In this document: positions 27,653-36,783 of the stretch, one piece after another
Numbering within the stretch: position 1 is the stretch's first letter
How the letters are laid out: each line of letters begins with the position of its first letter
Source of the DNA: ELB16-189 sp018266435
Lineage (GTDB): Bacteria; Bacteroidota; Bacteroidia; Cytophagales; Cyclobacteriaceae
Assembly (NCBI GenBank): GCA_030123525.1
Contig: CP126125.1
Coordinates: 496,001-560,000 of the forward strand
DNA length: 64,000 nt
Reading direction: 5' to 3'
Made by a program: the position numbers and the translations under genes
The notes under the pieces: generated by a model
What the model saw: only the letters and a program-made list of their open reading frames with translations
Told to the model about the DNA's origin: nothing
The model's database searches: none

Positions 27653-29086
27653 TCAATCCCAACCGCCACCCAGCGCACGGTACATGTTTACCTTGGCATT
27701 CAGTTGCATCCGTTTGGTTTCGATGAGTTCAAATTTTGAATCGAGTGCATCGCGCTGTGTGAAGAGAACTTCCATATAATCGGCACGGGCTGATTTGAAA
27801 AGCTTACTTGAGATATCAATCGACTCAGTAAGTTTTTGCACTTGCTTCGACCGCTTCTCATAACTTTTTTTCAGGTTATCAATGTTAGACAGCTGATTAG
27901 ACACTTCAATGTATGCTGTCAGGATGGCGCGTTCGTAATTAAAGGCGGCCTGAATCTGTCTTGCATTAGCCGAGTAGTAGGTTGCTTTAATCGCGTTGCG
28001 GTTAATGAGTGGCCCAAAGAAACCGGCTCCCATATTATACATCATTGACTCGGGCTTACTCACCAAATAAGCCGGGTTGAATGCCTCAAACCCGATGGCT
28101 CCTATAATGTTGAGGCTGGGGTAAAAATATTTTTTAGCAACATTTACATCCAGTTTAGCGGCTACCAACTCCAACTCAGCCTGCTTAATATCCGGGCGAT
28201 TTTGTAAGAGTTGCGAGGGAATGCCGGCCTTAATGGAATCAGGTTCGATATCAATGAAAGTCCAGGAGTTTCTCTGCACGGGTCTGGGAAAACGACCCAC
28301 CAGAAAATTAATCCGGTTTTCTGTTTCTATAATACTTTGCTGAATGCGCGGAATACGGCTTTGATTTTTGAGTACTTCGGCTTCAAACCTGCGCACGGCC
28401 AACTCCGTTACCCGGGCTGCCTTCTTTTGGATCTTCACAACCTCGAGTGCGTCTTGCTGGATTTTGATGTTCTGTTTTAGAATGAACAACTGATTATCTA
28501 ATGCCATCAATTCATAAAACGAATTAGCAATCTCAGAGATGAGGTGGGTAACCATAAAGTTTTTTCCGGCCGTGGTGGCGAGATAGCCGTAAACAGCCGA
28601 CTTTCGTGCATTGCGAAGTTTTCTCCAAATGTCCACTTCCCACGAAAGGTTAGCCGCCAGCAGGTAGTCGGGCAAAACCTCGGGGATTTGAGTTCCCGGT
28701 TCGATGTACGTGGTAGCATCTACAGCTCCCAGGCGTGTGTAGCGTCCCATTTTGTCAATGCCCACACCTCCGCCTGCATTGACAAACGGAAGGTAAGCTC
28801 CCTTTCTGGCTCGTACTTCGCTTTTGGCAACAGTAATTTCTTGTATCATGATGTTCAACTCCTGATTGTTTTTCAGAGCCGTATCAATCAAAGCGGTAAG
28901 ATCAGGATCTGAAAAAAATTTTTTCCACTTAACGGTTTGCACCGTGTTGAGCGAATCCGTTGAACCGCGAAAAGTTTGCGGAACATTTTTGTTTTCATTT
29001 CGCTGAACCAACGGGGGCACACTACAAGCCGCTGCCAACATAGTGAGGCAGCCTGCTGCTATGAGTTTATAATTGGTGTTACGCAT
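27653..29086 (-). CDS. RND efflux outer-membrane channel lipoprotein (OprM/NodT type)
   Basis: About 477 residues from the preferred ATG at 29086, which gives a lipoprotein signal (MRNTNYKLIAAGCLTMLAAA then Cys21). The longer frame from 29158 lies inside the RND gene and is unlikely. Two TolC-type repeats are seen, with the family segments NNQELNIMIQEITVAKSEVR and LLQNRPDIKQAELELVAAKL. The protein trimerises into a channel-tunnel that completes the tripartite pump. Its start overlaps the stop of the RND gene by 8 bp, so the two are translationally coupled. The 3' end abuts arfB tail to tail. Confidence 0.93.
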   Translation of the reverse strand: MRNTNYKLIAAGCLTMLAAACSVPPLVQRNENKNVPQTFRGSTDSLNTVQTVKWKKFFSDPDLTALIDTALKNNQELNIMIQEITVAKSEVRARKGAYLPFVNAGGGVGIDKMGRYTRLGAVDATTYIEPGTQIPEVLPDYLLAANLSWEVDIWRKLRNARKSAVYGYLATTAGKNFMVTHLISEIANSFYELMALDNQLFILKQNIKIQQDALEVVKIQKKAARVTELAVRRFEAEVLKNQSRIPRIQQSIIETENRINFLVGRFPRPVQRNSWTFIDIEPDSIKAGIPSQLLQNRPDIKQAELELVAAKLDVNVAKKYFYPSLNIIGAIGFEAFNPAYLVSKPESMMYNMGAGFFGPLINRNAIKATYYSANARQIQAAFNYERAILTAYIEVSNQLSNIDNLKKSYEKRSKQVQKLTESIDISSKLFKSARADYMEVLFTQRDALDSKFELIETKRMQLNAKVNMYRALGGGWD

Positions 29087-32000
29087 GATGGGTATCGCTT
29101 TCATCAGGTTTAGGAAAACTGTCGATTTTGTGGGCGAGATCTTCCGACAAAGAGTCATGATCTTCGTCTCTAATTAACTTACGGCCCTCGGCTATTTTGC
29201 CAAAAATGTAATACAGTCCGGGCACGATGATCACACCGAATACTGTACCGAACAACATACCACCCAGTGCTGAAGAACCAATGGTGCGGTTGCCAATGGC
29301 ACCGGCTCCGTGAGAATTAACCAGTGGAATCAATCCTGCAATAAAGGCAAATGAAGTCATCAAAATTGGGCGAAAGCGAACTTTGGCACCCTCTACCGCA
29401 GCCTCAAGTATAGAAGCCCCTTGATGATTTTTCTGAACCGCAAACTCAACAATTAACACCGCATTTTTACCCAGCAAACCAACTAACATTACCAATCCAA
29501 CTTGAGCATAAATATCATTGGCCAGCCCCAATGCTTTGACCAACAGAAAAGAACCAAATACCCCGGCAGGTAGTGAGAGAACAACCGCCAGCGGTATGAT
29601 AAAACTTTCATACTGTGCCGCAAGCACCAGGTACACAAAAGCCAAAACAATAATGAAAATGTAAATGGCTTCATTTCCGCGCCTGACTTCATCATACGAA
29701 AGAGCCGCCCAGTCAATATCAAATCCGCGAGGTAATGTTTTAGCCACTTCTTTTACCGCAGCGATGGCCTCACCGCTGCTGAATCCTTTGGCGGGGCCAC
29801 CCCGTATAGCTGCTGTGTTGTACATGTTATACCGATTGATCTCATTGGGGCCTTGCTTCTTTTTTATTTTCATGAATGCGGAAAAGGGAACCATGTCTCC
29901 CCGATCGTTCTTTACCCACAGGTTCATCACATCTGAAGGAAGTTTTCTGAATTCGGGAGCTGCCTGCACAAACACTTTGAAGAAACGTTGGTATTTGATG
30001 AAGCCCAACTCATACGTGCTGCCTACGAAAATAGAGAGTGTGTTCATGGCATTACCGATGGATACCCCCTTTTGCATGGCCAGTTGGTTGTCAATCTCAA
30101 TTTCGTATTGCGGATAATTAGAACTGAAAAACGTAAACAAGCCGGTAATCTCTTTGCGTTTTGCCAAGGCGTCCATAAATTCATTTTTTACCCGTTCCAG
30201 GTCTTCGTAGGTACCATCGGGGTTTTTGTCGAGGAGCTGCAAGGCAAAACCGCCTGCTGCACCAAAGCCCGGCACAGCCGGGGGCTCAAAAAATTCAATG
30301 TTAGCTCCGGGTAATGCTTTTGCTTTCTCTTCCAGTTCATAAATAATTTCCTCCATGGTGTGCTCACGCTCTGACCAGTTTTTCAGGTTAACCAAACAGG
30401 TAGCAGCATTTGATCCGCGTCCTTCGGTTAGTACTTCGTATCCGGCTATGGAAGAAACGGACTGTACGCCCTCTACTTTCATAATGATGTCCTGCAACTG
30501 GCGCGAGATGTCGTTGGTGCGCTCGAGGGTAGAACCAGGAGGTGTCTGTACGATGGCGTAAATCATGCCCTGGTCTTCGCTGGGAATAAAGCCCGAAGGC
30601 AATTTGCTACTGATGATCACAATGCCGGCACTAAACACAATCCATAGGCCTACGGTTACCAGCCTGCGTTTCGCTATACGTTGCAGGAGCCACACATACT
30701 TATCGGTCAGTTTTTCAAAGCCCGTGTTAAAGCCATCAATGAACCGATTAAAAAGATTTTTTTTTCGCGGCATGGCATGTGTGTTTTTCAAAATCATTGC
30801 ACATAGCACCGGGGTGAGAGTAAGTGCAACAAGGCCCGAAAGAATAATGGAACTTGCCATGGTAATGGAAAACTGCCGGTAGAATACACCCACCGGACCC
30901 GACATGAATGAAATCGGTACAAACACAGCAGTCATTAACAGGGTAATGGCAATAACCGCCCCGCTAATTTCGCCCAACACCAACTTCACAGCTTTGTAAG
31001 GAGATACATGTGTTTCTGCCATCTTGGCGTGCACTGCCTCTACCACTACAATAGCATCGTCCACCACAATACCTATAGCCAACACCACGGCAAACAGCGT
31101 GACCATATTTATAGTCAAACCGAATACTTGCATGAAGATGAATGCACCAATCAGTGATATAGGAACAGCCAGTGTGGGAATCAGGGTAGATCGCCAATCG
31201 CCCAAAAAGATAAACACCACCAAGGCCACCAAAATGAAGGCATCTCTCAGCGTATGGATCACATTTTCAGTTGAAGCATCCAAGAATTTGGAAACGTCAT
31301 AACTGATTTCGTAATCCATTCCGGGAGGAAAATCCTTCTTCAGCTGTTCTAGTTTATTTTTCACATTGGTAATTACAGCACTGGCATTACTGCCGTAGGT
31401 TTGTTTCAACACAATGGCAGCAGAGGGGTAACCATTAATGTTGGAGTAAATATCATAGTACTCACTGCCCAACTTTACGGTAGCAATGTCTTTTAAGCGC
31501 AGCAGTTCTCCTTTCGGGTTGGCCCGAATAATTACATTTTCATATTGCTTGGGTTCATTAAATCGATCAGAGTAAGCCAACACATATTCAAGTGCTTCAG
31601 CTCGTTTGCTGTCTCCGCGGCCAATGCGGCCGGGCTTACCAATAATACTCTGGTCGCCCAGTGCTTCCATTACATCATCGGGCGATACGCGGTAGGCACG
31701 CATCCTCTCGGGGTTCAGCCATACACGCATGGCGTACTGGCGGCTGCCAAGAATCCTTGCCTGACCAATGCCGTTGATGCGCTGGATCTCAGGGATCATG
31801 GTTACCCCGGCATAGTTGAACAAGAATTTCATGTTGGCATTCTTGTCGGTGCTGTACAAGTTAATGTACATAAGCATGCTGGGTATTACAGGGGTGATGA
31901 TCACACCTTCGCGCTGCACAAGTACCGGCAACCGGTTTCTCACTTGCTCAACGCGATTGGATACTTGCACGAGAGCCTGATTGATGTCACTGCCGGGTTG

Positions 32001-32282
32001 GAATATTACCTGAATGTTTGCTTCGCCTGCACTCGTGGCATCTGAAGTCATGTAGCGCATACCCCAGGCTCCGTTGATGGCTTGCTCCAATGGGATAATA
32101 ACCGACTCGGTCAGGGTCTTGGCACTCGCCCCAGGGTAAGAGGCCGAAACCATTACCACAGGAGGGGCAACCGATGGAAGCTGTGAGGTCGGCAGTGTTT
32201 CTATGGCCAACACTCCCAGAAAAATAATGACGAGGGATAATACAATGGCAAGTACCGGCCTCTTGATAAACGTGGTGAACAT
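29079..32282 (-). CDS. RND multidrug efflux permease (HAE1/AcrB-like)
   Basis: A protein of 1067 residues, full length for the hydrophobe/amphiphile efflux family. It starts MFTTFIKRPVLAIVLSLVII, typical of AcrB homologues. The proton-relay Asp pair lies in TM4 (VLAIGIVVDDAIVVVEAV); GRG-type and FFEPPAVPGFGAAGGFALQL blocks mark the porter domain, and GLLGKNAVLIVEFA is in the second half. Twelve transmembrane segments and two large periplasmic loops can be traced. It exports drugs, detergents or other amphiphiles, driven by protons. It is flanked by its adaptor upstream (24 bp) and outer-membrane channel downstream (overlapping). Substrate range is unknown. Confidence 0.96.
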   Translation of the reverse strand: MFTTFIKRPVLAIVLSLVIIFLGVLAIETLPTSQLPSVAPPVVMVSASYPGASAKTLTESVIIPLEQAINGAWGMRYMTSDATSAGEANIQVIFQPGSDINQALVQVSNRVEQVRNRLPVLVQREGVIITPVIPSMLMYINLYSTDKNANMKFLFNYAGVTMIPEIQRINGIGQARILGSRQYAMRVWLNPERMRAYRVSPDDVMEALGDQSIIGKPGRIGRGDSKRAEALEYVLAYSDRFNEPKQYENVIIRANPKGELLRLKDIATVKLGSEYYDIYSNINGYPSAAIVLKQTYGSNASAVITNVKNKLEQLKKDFPPGMDYEISYDVSKFLDASTENVIHTLRDAFILVALVVFIFLGDWRSTLIPTLAVPISLIGAFIFMQVFGLTINMVTLFAVVLAIGIVVDDAIVVVEAVHAKMAETHVSPYKAVKLVLGEISGAVIAITLLMTAVFVPISFMSGPVGVFYRQFSITMASSIILSGLVALTLTPVLCAMILKNTHAMPRKKNLFNRFIDGFNTGFEKLTDKYVWLLQRIAKRRLVTVGLWIVFSAGIVIISSKLPSGFIPSEDQGMIYAIVQTPPGSTLERTNDISRQLQDIIMKVEGVQSVSSIAGYEVLTEGRGSNAATCLVNLKNWSEREHTMEEIIYELEEKAKALPGANIEFFEPPAVPGFGAAGGFALQLLDKNPDGTYEDLERVKNEFMDALAKRKEITGLFTFFSSNYPQYEIEIDNQLAMQKGVSIGNAMNTLSIFVGSTYELGFIKYQRFFKVFVQAAPEFRKLPSDVMNLWVKNDRGDMVPFSAFMKIKKKQGPNEINRYNMYNTAAIRGGPAKGFSSGEAIAAVKEVAKTLPRGFDIDWAALSYDEVRRGNEAIYIFIIVLAFVYLVLAAQYESFIIPLAVVLSLPAGVFGSFLLVKALGLANDIYAQVGLVMLVGLLGKNAVLIVEFAVQKNHQGASILEAAVEGAKVRFRPILMTSFAFIAGLIPLVNSHGAGAIGNRTIGSSALGGMLFGTVFGVIIVPGLYYIFGKIAEGRKLIRDEDHDSLSEDLAHKIDSFPKPDESDTHHA

Positions 32283-32306
32283 CTTGTTGTTTTCTAATGG
32301 ATTGAA

Positions 32307-33392
32307 TTATTCAACATATACTTTCAGGCGGCTCAATACTTCCTTTGGCTCCTCGTATTTGTATTCCTTTATTTTTTGGCCATCCCTCACTTTGCGTATC
32401 CCTTCAAGCATTATTTTTTCCTGCCCGGTCAGCCCCGATGAGATAACGTACAGGTCAGGCATCTCTGAAGCGATGACCACTTCACGTTGTTTGATCACGT
32501 TGTCTTTGGTGACCACGTACACATATTTTTTTTCAAGTACTTCGAAAGTGCACTTTTGCGGAATGATCAGTGCGTTTTTAAGTTCAGAAGTAATTAACAC
32601 ATTGCCCGTTTCACCATGCCTCAATAACCCTTTAGGGTTGGGGAACGTAGCCCGGAAAGCGATATTACCCGTTTCGTTGTTAAAATCGGCTTCAATGGTT
32701 TTTACAACACCGGGGTATTCGAATATTTCATTGTTAGCCATCTGCAACTTCACGCGCATGAGGCTGTCTTTTTTCAGATGAGTTTTATAATTCAGGTATT
32801 CGGCTTCAGGCACATTGAAATAGACCCACATCTCGCTGTTGTCTGAGAGCGTTGACAACAGATCGCCTTCATTTACCAAACTTCCCAACCGCACATAGAA
32901 GCGATCCATGATGCCATCAAACGGAGCTTTAATTTCAGTAAATCCCAAATGCACTTGTGCCAACGACATCTGTGCTTTGGCTTTATCAAACTTAGCCTTG
33001 GCCAGCGCCAATTCATTAGGCGATACAATGTTGCTGTCGGCCAGTTGTTTGGTGTTGAGGTATTCAATTTCAGCAAACTTAGTTTCGGCCTCTGCTTTTT
33101 GAAGTTCGGCTCTGTACAGCAATGGCAAAATCTGAAACATCACATGTCCTTTTTTCACAAACTTTCCTTCGTCAACATAAATACTTTGCAGGTAGCCTTG
33201 CTCCAGTGCCCGTAGTTCAATGTGCTGAATGGCGCGAATCTGGCACACATAAGCACGCGAAACCGTAGTATCTTTTTTTAGCGGGCTGGTCACTAAAAAA
33301 TTGAACTCCTCTTCTTCGCCTTCTTTTTTTGAACTGCAGCCTGAAAAACACAACGAAGCGCACAAGCCGACAAGAACGATCAGTCTATTCAT
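32307..33392 (-). CDS. RND efflux periplasmic adaptor lipoprotein (AcrA/MexE-like)
   Basis: A protein of 361 residues. The signal peptide ends in a lipobox (SGCSS, Cys19). The lipoyl half-motifs (ELRALEQGYLQSIYVDEGKF and LGFTEIKAPFDGIMDRFYVR) flank an alpha-helical hairpin, followed by beta-barrel and membrane-proximal domains; this is the standard adaptor order. It bridges the inner-membrane permease and the outer-membrane channel. It is the first gene of the three-gene efflux operon, with gaps of 24 bp and then an 8-bp overlap. No TetR or AraC regulator is beside it, so control is not evident. Confidence 0.93.
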   Translation of the reverse strand: MNRLIVLVGLCASLCFSGCSSKKEGEEEEFNFLVTSPLKKDTTVSRAYVCQIRAIQHIELRALEQGYLQSIYVDEGKFVKKGHVMFQILPLLYRAELQKAEAETKFAEIEYLNTKQLADSNIVSPNELALAKAKFDKAKAQMSLAQVHLGFTEIKAPFDGIMDRFYVRLGSLVNEGDLLSTLSDNSEMWVYFNVPEAEYLNYKTHLKKDSLMRVKLQMANNEIFEYPGVVKTIEADFNNETGNIAFRATFPNPKGLLRHGETGNVLITSELKNALIIPQKCTFEVLEKKYVYVVTKDNVIKQREVVIASEMPDLYVISSGLTGQEKIMLEGIRKVRDGQKIKEYKYEEPKEVLSRLKVYVE

Positions 33393-33522
33393 AAGATATT
33401 TTACTTTTTAACACGAAACAGATTTAGTATTTTTTATGTACCAGGTTATAGTCAACTACCACTCAATAAAACCGCAGCTAGGCCAGAGGCAAACGAATGA
33501 CTCAGACAAGCCTCATTTCATA

Positions 33523-33921
33523 TCATAACCTGAATACCCCCAACCTAATGCAGCACTGTGTATAAAGACTAAATGAGCCACCGGGGCTAAACCGGGAATT
33601 AAGATTTCCATAAAAAATGAAATCAAAAAAATTTGTTGTCCTAAAGAAAAAATTAGGTGAGGTGCTGTTTCTTTTCTCAGCTCCCCTCTTCAGATGAGTT
33701 ACTTCAGTTTCACTCTCTTCGTAGGTGTTTACTTCCGGTTCTGAATGATATTTTTCATCGGTCGTTTTTACTAAACATAATTTTATGGCTGCCAATGACC
33801 GGTACGTCTGACATGCCTCGAAAGGATGGCTAAAGGGTTGATCAGCCCGGGCATACAAACTGAATATACCAGAGGTAAAAACAAGATGTAAGAATAAGAA
33901 TTGAATCAGCCGTCTTTTCAT
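33523..33921 (-). CDS. Hypothetical exported protein upstream of the efflux operon
   Basis: An ORF of 132 codons that I do not recognise. It begins MKRRLIQFLFLHLVFTSGIF, a plausible signal peptide cleaved after YARA. The rest is polar, with ETEVTHLKRGAEKRNS in the middle, aromatic residues (FFFRTTNFFDFIFYG) and two adjacent cysteines near the end. A perfect TATATTTG box lies 9 bp before the ATG, which would give a nearly leaderless message. It precedes the adaptor gene by 130 bp on the same strand and might be part of that transcript. Existence as a protein is likely but unproven. Confidence 0.5.
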   Translation of the reverse strand: MKRRLIQFLFLHLVFTSGIFSLYARADQPFSHPFEACQTYRSLAAIKLCLVKTTDEKYHSEPEVNTYEESETEVTHLKRGAEKRNSTSPNFFFRTTNFFDFIFYGNLNSRFSPGGSFSLYTQCCIRLGVFRL

Positions 33922-34276
33922 TAAGGGCGCAAATATAATAGAAAGTTGATTTTATAAGCACCCTCTAGTACGGATATGGCGCTTGATGTGTTTAATGAAG
34001 GTAATATTTATATGAAAAAAAATCCATAATCATTTTTAAAAAAAACAGAATGATTTTAACTGATTATTTTAATTTCATTTTAAACTATTAATAATGTTTT
34101 TTTTATCTTCTGAACAATTGTTAGTGAGTCTTAAACCGCTGTAGTACACAGCAAATAAATTGAGTAGTGATTTCAGCAGTACATCTCCAGTAGTGAGTGA
34201 TAATTTATTTTAGCTTTACAATTAAACTCTTACATCTGTAGGTGGTCTTATACCAATTAAACAAAATCATCAAACC
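33922..34276. other. 355-bp AT-rich divergent intergenic region
   Basis: No gene is seen. The region is very A/T-rich with several homopolymer runs and must hold the start signals of the genes on both sides. The only clear element is TATATTTG on the minus strand (33930-33937). On the plus side a TAGCTTTA at about 34213-34220 is one base off the -7 consensus, without a matching -33 box. Confidence 0.5.
33930..33937 (-). promoter_or_regulatory. -7 box (TATATTTG) for the exported hypothetical gene
   Basis: A perfect TAnnTTTG followed by GCGCCC, ending 8 bp before the ATG at 33921. Transcription would begin within a few bases of the start codon. There is no TTTG at the -33 spacing. Confidence 0.4.
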
Positions 34277-34516
34277 ATGAAAACAACTTTGAAAATCACG
34301 GCCGTAATTGCACTGGTAGCCGGTGCGTTTTTTGCGGGCGTAGCAGCAGTAGAGTTCCCCGAAATGACAGCTGCAAAAAATCACATGATTCAAGCCAAAA
34401 ATAATTTGTCGAAAGCAGCCACTCAGTTTGGAGGGCACAAGGCCAAAGCTCTTGAATATTTAGACAAGGCGATCAAAGAGGTTGACGAGGCTGTGCTTTA
34501 TGGAGACAAGCACTGA
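34277..34516 (+). CDS. Small exported helical protein
   Basis: A protein of 79 residues. It carries a hydrophobic signal segment (ALVAGAFFAGVAAVEF) and then one long amphipathic helical region in which Ala, Lys and Leu alternate (NHMIQAKNNLSKAATQFG, then HKAKALEYLDKAIKEVDEA). The GGHKAKALEYLDKAI block resembles small uncharacterised exported proteins with a GGHR-x-KAL pattern found in several phyla (recollection). A perfect intrinsic terminator 21 bp downstream and a long upstream gap show it is transcribed alone, as is usual for abundant small envelope proteins. No function can be assigned. Confidence 0.8.
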   Translation: MKTTLKITAVIALVAGAFFAGVAAVEFPEMTAAKNHMIQAKNNLSKAATQFGGHKAKALEYLDKAIKEVDEAVLYGDKH

Positions 34517-34537
34517 TCGTTGATACATCGATTTTAA

Positions 34538-34569
34538 GTAAGGCTCAATTTTTTGAGCCTTACTTTTTT
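34538..34569 (+). terminator. Intrinsic terminator of the small exported protein gene
   Basis: An 11-bp perfect stem, GTAAGGCTCAA (34538-34548) with TTGAGCCTTAC (34553-34563), around a TTTT loop, followed directly by six T (34564-34569). Confidence 0.92.
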
Positions 34570-34739
34570 AAAGTCAAAGCAATTATTTCGTAGCTGTACA
34601 TAGCCGGCTGCAAGAAAAAATCATTATCACTATCTTACCTAACCGGGCACGAGTTAATTATAGATATTGTTTTTTGGTTTGTGTCTTTGTACAAAATAGA
34701 AAAGAACTGTGTAATATTATGTACATAAATACTCAGACC

Positions 34740-35216
34740 ATGAAAAAGACACAGCTCATCGTGTTGATTAGTATAGTTGTATCTTTCCTTTCCGGTTTTA
34801 CTATCAAGGCAATAACGGCACATTCAACCTCAACAACAATGAAAAAAGTAACAGGTATCGGAGGGTTTTTTTTTAAATGCAAAGATCCCAAAAAAGTGAC
34901 TGCGTGGTATCAAAAACACCTTGGACTAACGACTAATCCTTACGGGGCAACTTTTGAGTGGTACCAAGGCACGGAAAGTAAAACAAAAGCTCAAACGCAA
35001 TGGACACCATTTGCCGAAACCACAAAATATTTTGAGCCATCTACAAAAGATTTTATGATCAACTACCGTGTCGAAAATTTAGAAGCACTTGTTGAAGAAC
35101 TAAAAAAAGAAGGTGTAACCATTGTTGATAAAATTGAAACCTACGACTACGGCAAGTTTGTGCACATTCTTGATATCGAAGGAAATAAAATTGAATTATG
35201 GGAACCAAAAGAGTAA
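34740..35216 (+). CDS. Exported or membrane-anchored VOC (glyoxalase-like) protein
   Basis: About 158 residues from the ATG at 34740, which begins a hydrophobic segment (MKKTQLIVLISIVVSFLSGF). Other in-frame starts are 34719 and 34842; the last would give a cytosolic protein made only of the VOC domain. The vicinal-oxygen-chelate fold shows VTGIGGFFFKCKDPKKVTAW at the first beta-alpha-beta unit, WYQKHLGL, and a final GKFVHILDIEGNKIELWEP with the metal-type Glu. These proteins bind a metal and act on small molecules or as resistance proteins; the substrate is unknown. An N-terminal membrane segment is unusual for this family, so the start deserves attention. Confidence 0.75.
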   Translation: MKKTQLIVLISIVVSFLSGFTIKAITAHSTSTTMKKVTGIGGFFFKCKDPKKVTAWYQKHLGLTTNPYGATFEWYQGTESKTKAQTQWTPFAETTKYFEPSTKDFMINYRVENLEALVEELKKEGVTIVDKIETYDYGKFVHILDIEGNKIELWEPKE

Positions 35217-35264
35217 GTAGCAGAAAAAACGAAAGGCAAGGAAGCGTAATTAACTGACTGTGCG

Positions 35265-35660
35265 TTACGTTTTTTTCTCTTTTAGTTTCATCAACACTTT
35301 CTGCATATTCATCACTTCGTCTAACTCCAGATTTAAATCAGCCTTGTAAAGTTTGTAAATAAACTGCCATTCGGTTTTATCCATAAATCCATCGGCATTG
35401 GCAATAAGACATAGCCAGGCTACACAGCGAATCTGTACTTCGCGAGAATGTTTTTTTAATTCTTCAATCGATTCAGAATAGATAACCGATGGTTTTCTTT
35501 TTTTTAAATTTTCGGTAAGCACTATAAACTCCTGTTCGGCAACACCCTCTGATTTGGCTAGAAATGCCCCCGACTGTATTTCCTTTTCATTGATCGATCC
35601 GTCAGCATTCACCAACAAATAAAACAATTTAACTAACGAAGATTTGTACCCAATGATCAT
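35265..35660 (-). CDS. TerB-like domain protein
   Basis: About 131 residues from the ATG at 35660 (MIIGYKSSLVKLFYLLVNAD); a start 17 codons upstream at 35711 is also open but adds a hydrophobic stretch without clear sense. Two related helical units with acidic turns, VNADGSINEKEI and IANADGFMDKTEW, match the TerB/tellurite-resistance-like fold, in which conserved Asp residues may bind metal. The role of stand-alone TerB-like proteins is not settled. No ter operon partners are adjacent. It converges with the VOC gene. Confidence 0.65.
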   Translation of the reverse strand: MIIGYKSSLVKLFYLLVNADGSINEKEIQSGAFLAKSEGVAEQEFIVLTENLKKRKPSVIYSESIEELKKHSREVQIRCVAWLCLIANADGFMDKTEWQFIYKLYKADLNLELDEVMNMQKVLMKLKEKKT

Positions 35661-35776
35661 TTGAGTTGAGTTATCAAAAAAAGATGCCAATAATAAAACA
35701 CTCAAATGCAATACAATACAGGATAAATCAGTCTCTTTACTGATCCAAAATGAGAATACTTTTCCAGAATTGAATT

Positions 35777-36694
35777 TTATTTAGCCGGAGTGATCACAAT
35801 ATTCTTGAATTCGATCACTTCATGGTCGCCCTGCAATAAAATGGGGCCGGGTTCATGTTCGAGGCTGTTAATTGCCCCTCCGGTAATTCCCGGTATCACC
35901 TGGTTGCAGATAACGGTCACCCCATTGGCAACAACCGTTACGATTCGGCCAATAAGTGTGATGTCATAGCTTTGCCATTCGCCTGCATCTTTAGCCATCA
36001 TTTGGTTAGGTTCCAGAAACCCATAGATGCCGCTGAATTGGTCATCCCACGGAGTGTGGCCTTTGCTATCGGTAATTTGTACTTCGTATCTTCCGCGCAA
36101 ATACACTCCACTGTTGCCGTTTTTGGCATATTTAAATTCAATGTGCAGTTTAAAATCGTTAAACACCTGATCGGTGATCAGGTTGGCGCCCGGTTTAGGG
36201 CTTTTTAAAATTCCGTTTTCAGCAATCCATTGGTTGGGGCCGGATGCATGCCAACCAGATAAATTTTTGCCATTGAACAATGTGATTGGCTGGCCCCACT
36301 CGGGTTGCTTCTCACGAATCAGGGACGGAGAGCGCCATCCTTTAAAGGGATAGGATTTTCCATCTACAAAAATCATTGCACCTTTGAGGCTGTCACCCTT
36401 GAGTTCGCCTTCAAAATCCATCGTGCGGTTGCCCACTTCCCATTGCAGCGGCAGAGAGAAACTGAATTTTTCATTTTGAAATTTTACTTCAGAAATAGGC
36501 CGCGCACTACCAAAGGCATACACAAATCTTCCAATTAGTGTTTTGCGGCCAGAGTGCCGCACCTCCAGCCAGGAAGGAAGTTGCTTGCCGTCTTTGTTAA
36601 TGGCCAAATCCCACCGGCCTTCAAGCGAGGTTTGTAGTTGAGCAAAAGCCGTGGCAGAAAAAATAAAAAACAAGAGAGGCAAATAAATTTTCAT
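35777..36694 (-). CDS. Exported DUF1080 (3-keto-disaccharide hydrolase-like) protein
   Basis: A protein of 305 residues. A signal peptide (LPLLFFIFSATAFAQ) is followed by a first beta-rich region (about 20-120) with WDLAINKDGKQLPSWLEVRH. The DUF1080 domain (about 135-305) shows LFNGKNLSGWHA, HIEFKYAKNGNSGVYLRGRY and LLQGDHEVIEFKNI; this jelly-roll fold is named 3-keto-disaccharide hydrolase in Pfam, and members act on 3-keto-glycosides or bind sugars. Location should be periplasmic. No sugar 3-dehydrogenase lies beside it. The N-terminal extra domain may be a second lectin-like module. Confidence 0.88.
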   Translation of the reverse strand: MKIYLPLLFFIFSATAFAQLQTSLEGRWDLAINKDGKQLPSWLEVRHSGRKTLIGRFVYAFGSARPISEVKFQNEKFSFSLPLQWEVGNRTMDFEGELKGDSLKGAMIFVDGKSYPFKGWRSPSLIREKQPEWGQPITLFNGKNLSGWHASGPNQWIAENGILKSPKPGANLITDQVFNDFKLHIEFKYAKNGNSGVYLRGRYEVQITDSKGHTPWDDQFSGIYGFLEPNQMMAKDAGEWQSYDITLIGRIVTVVANGVTVICNQVIPGITGGAINSLEHEPGPILLQGDHEVIEFKNIVITPAK

Positions 36695-36783
36695 GATAAG
36701 AAATTAATTTGTTGGAAAAGGTAATTGGTTTTTTAAAAATAGAAAAGGAAACCCACGGTGACAGTCAGGTTTTTTTTGAAGAC

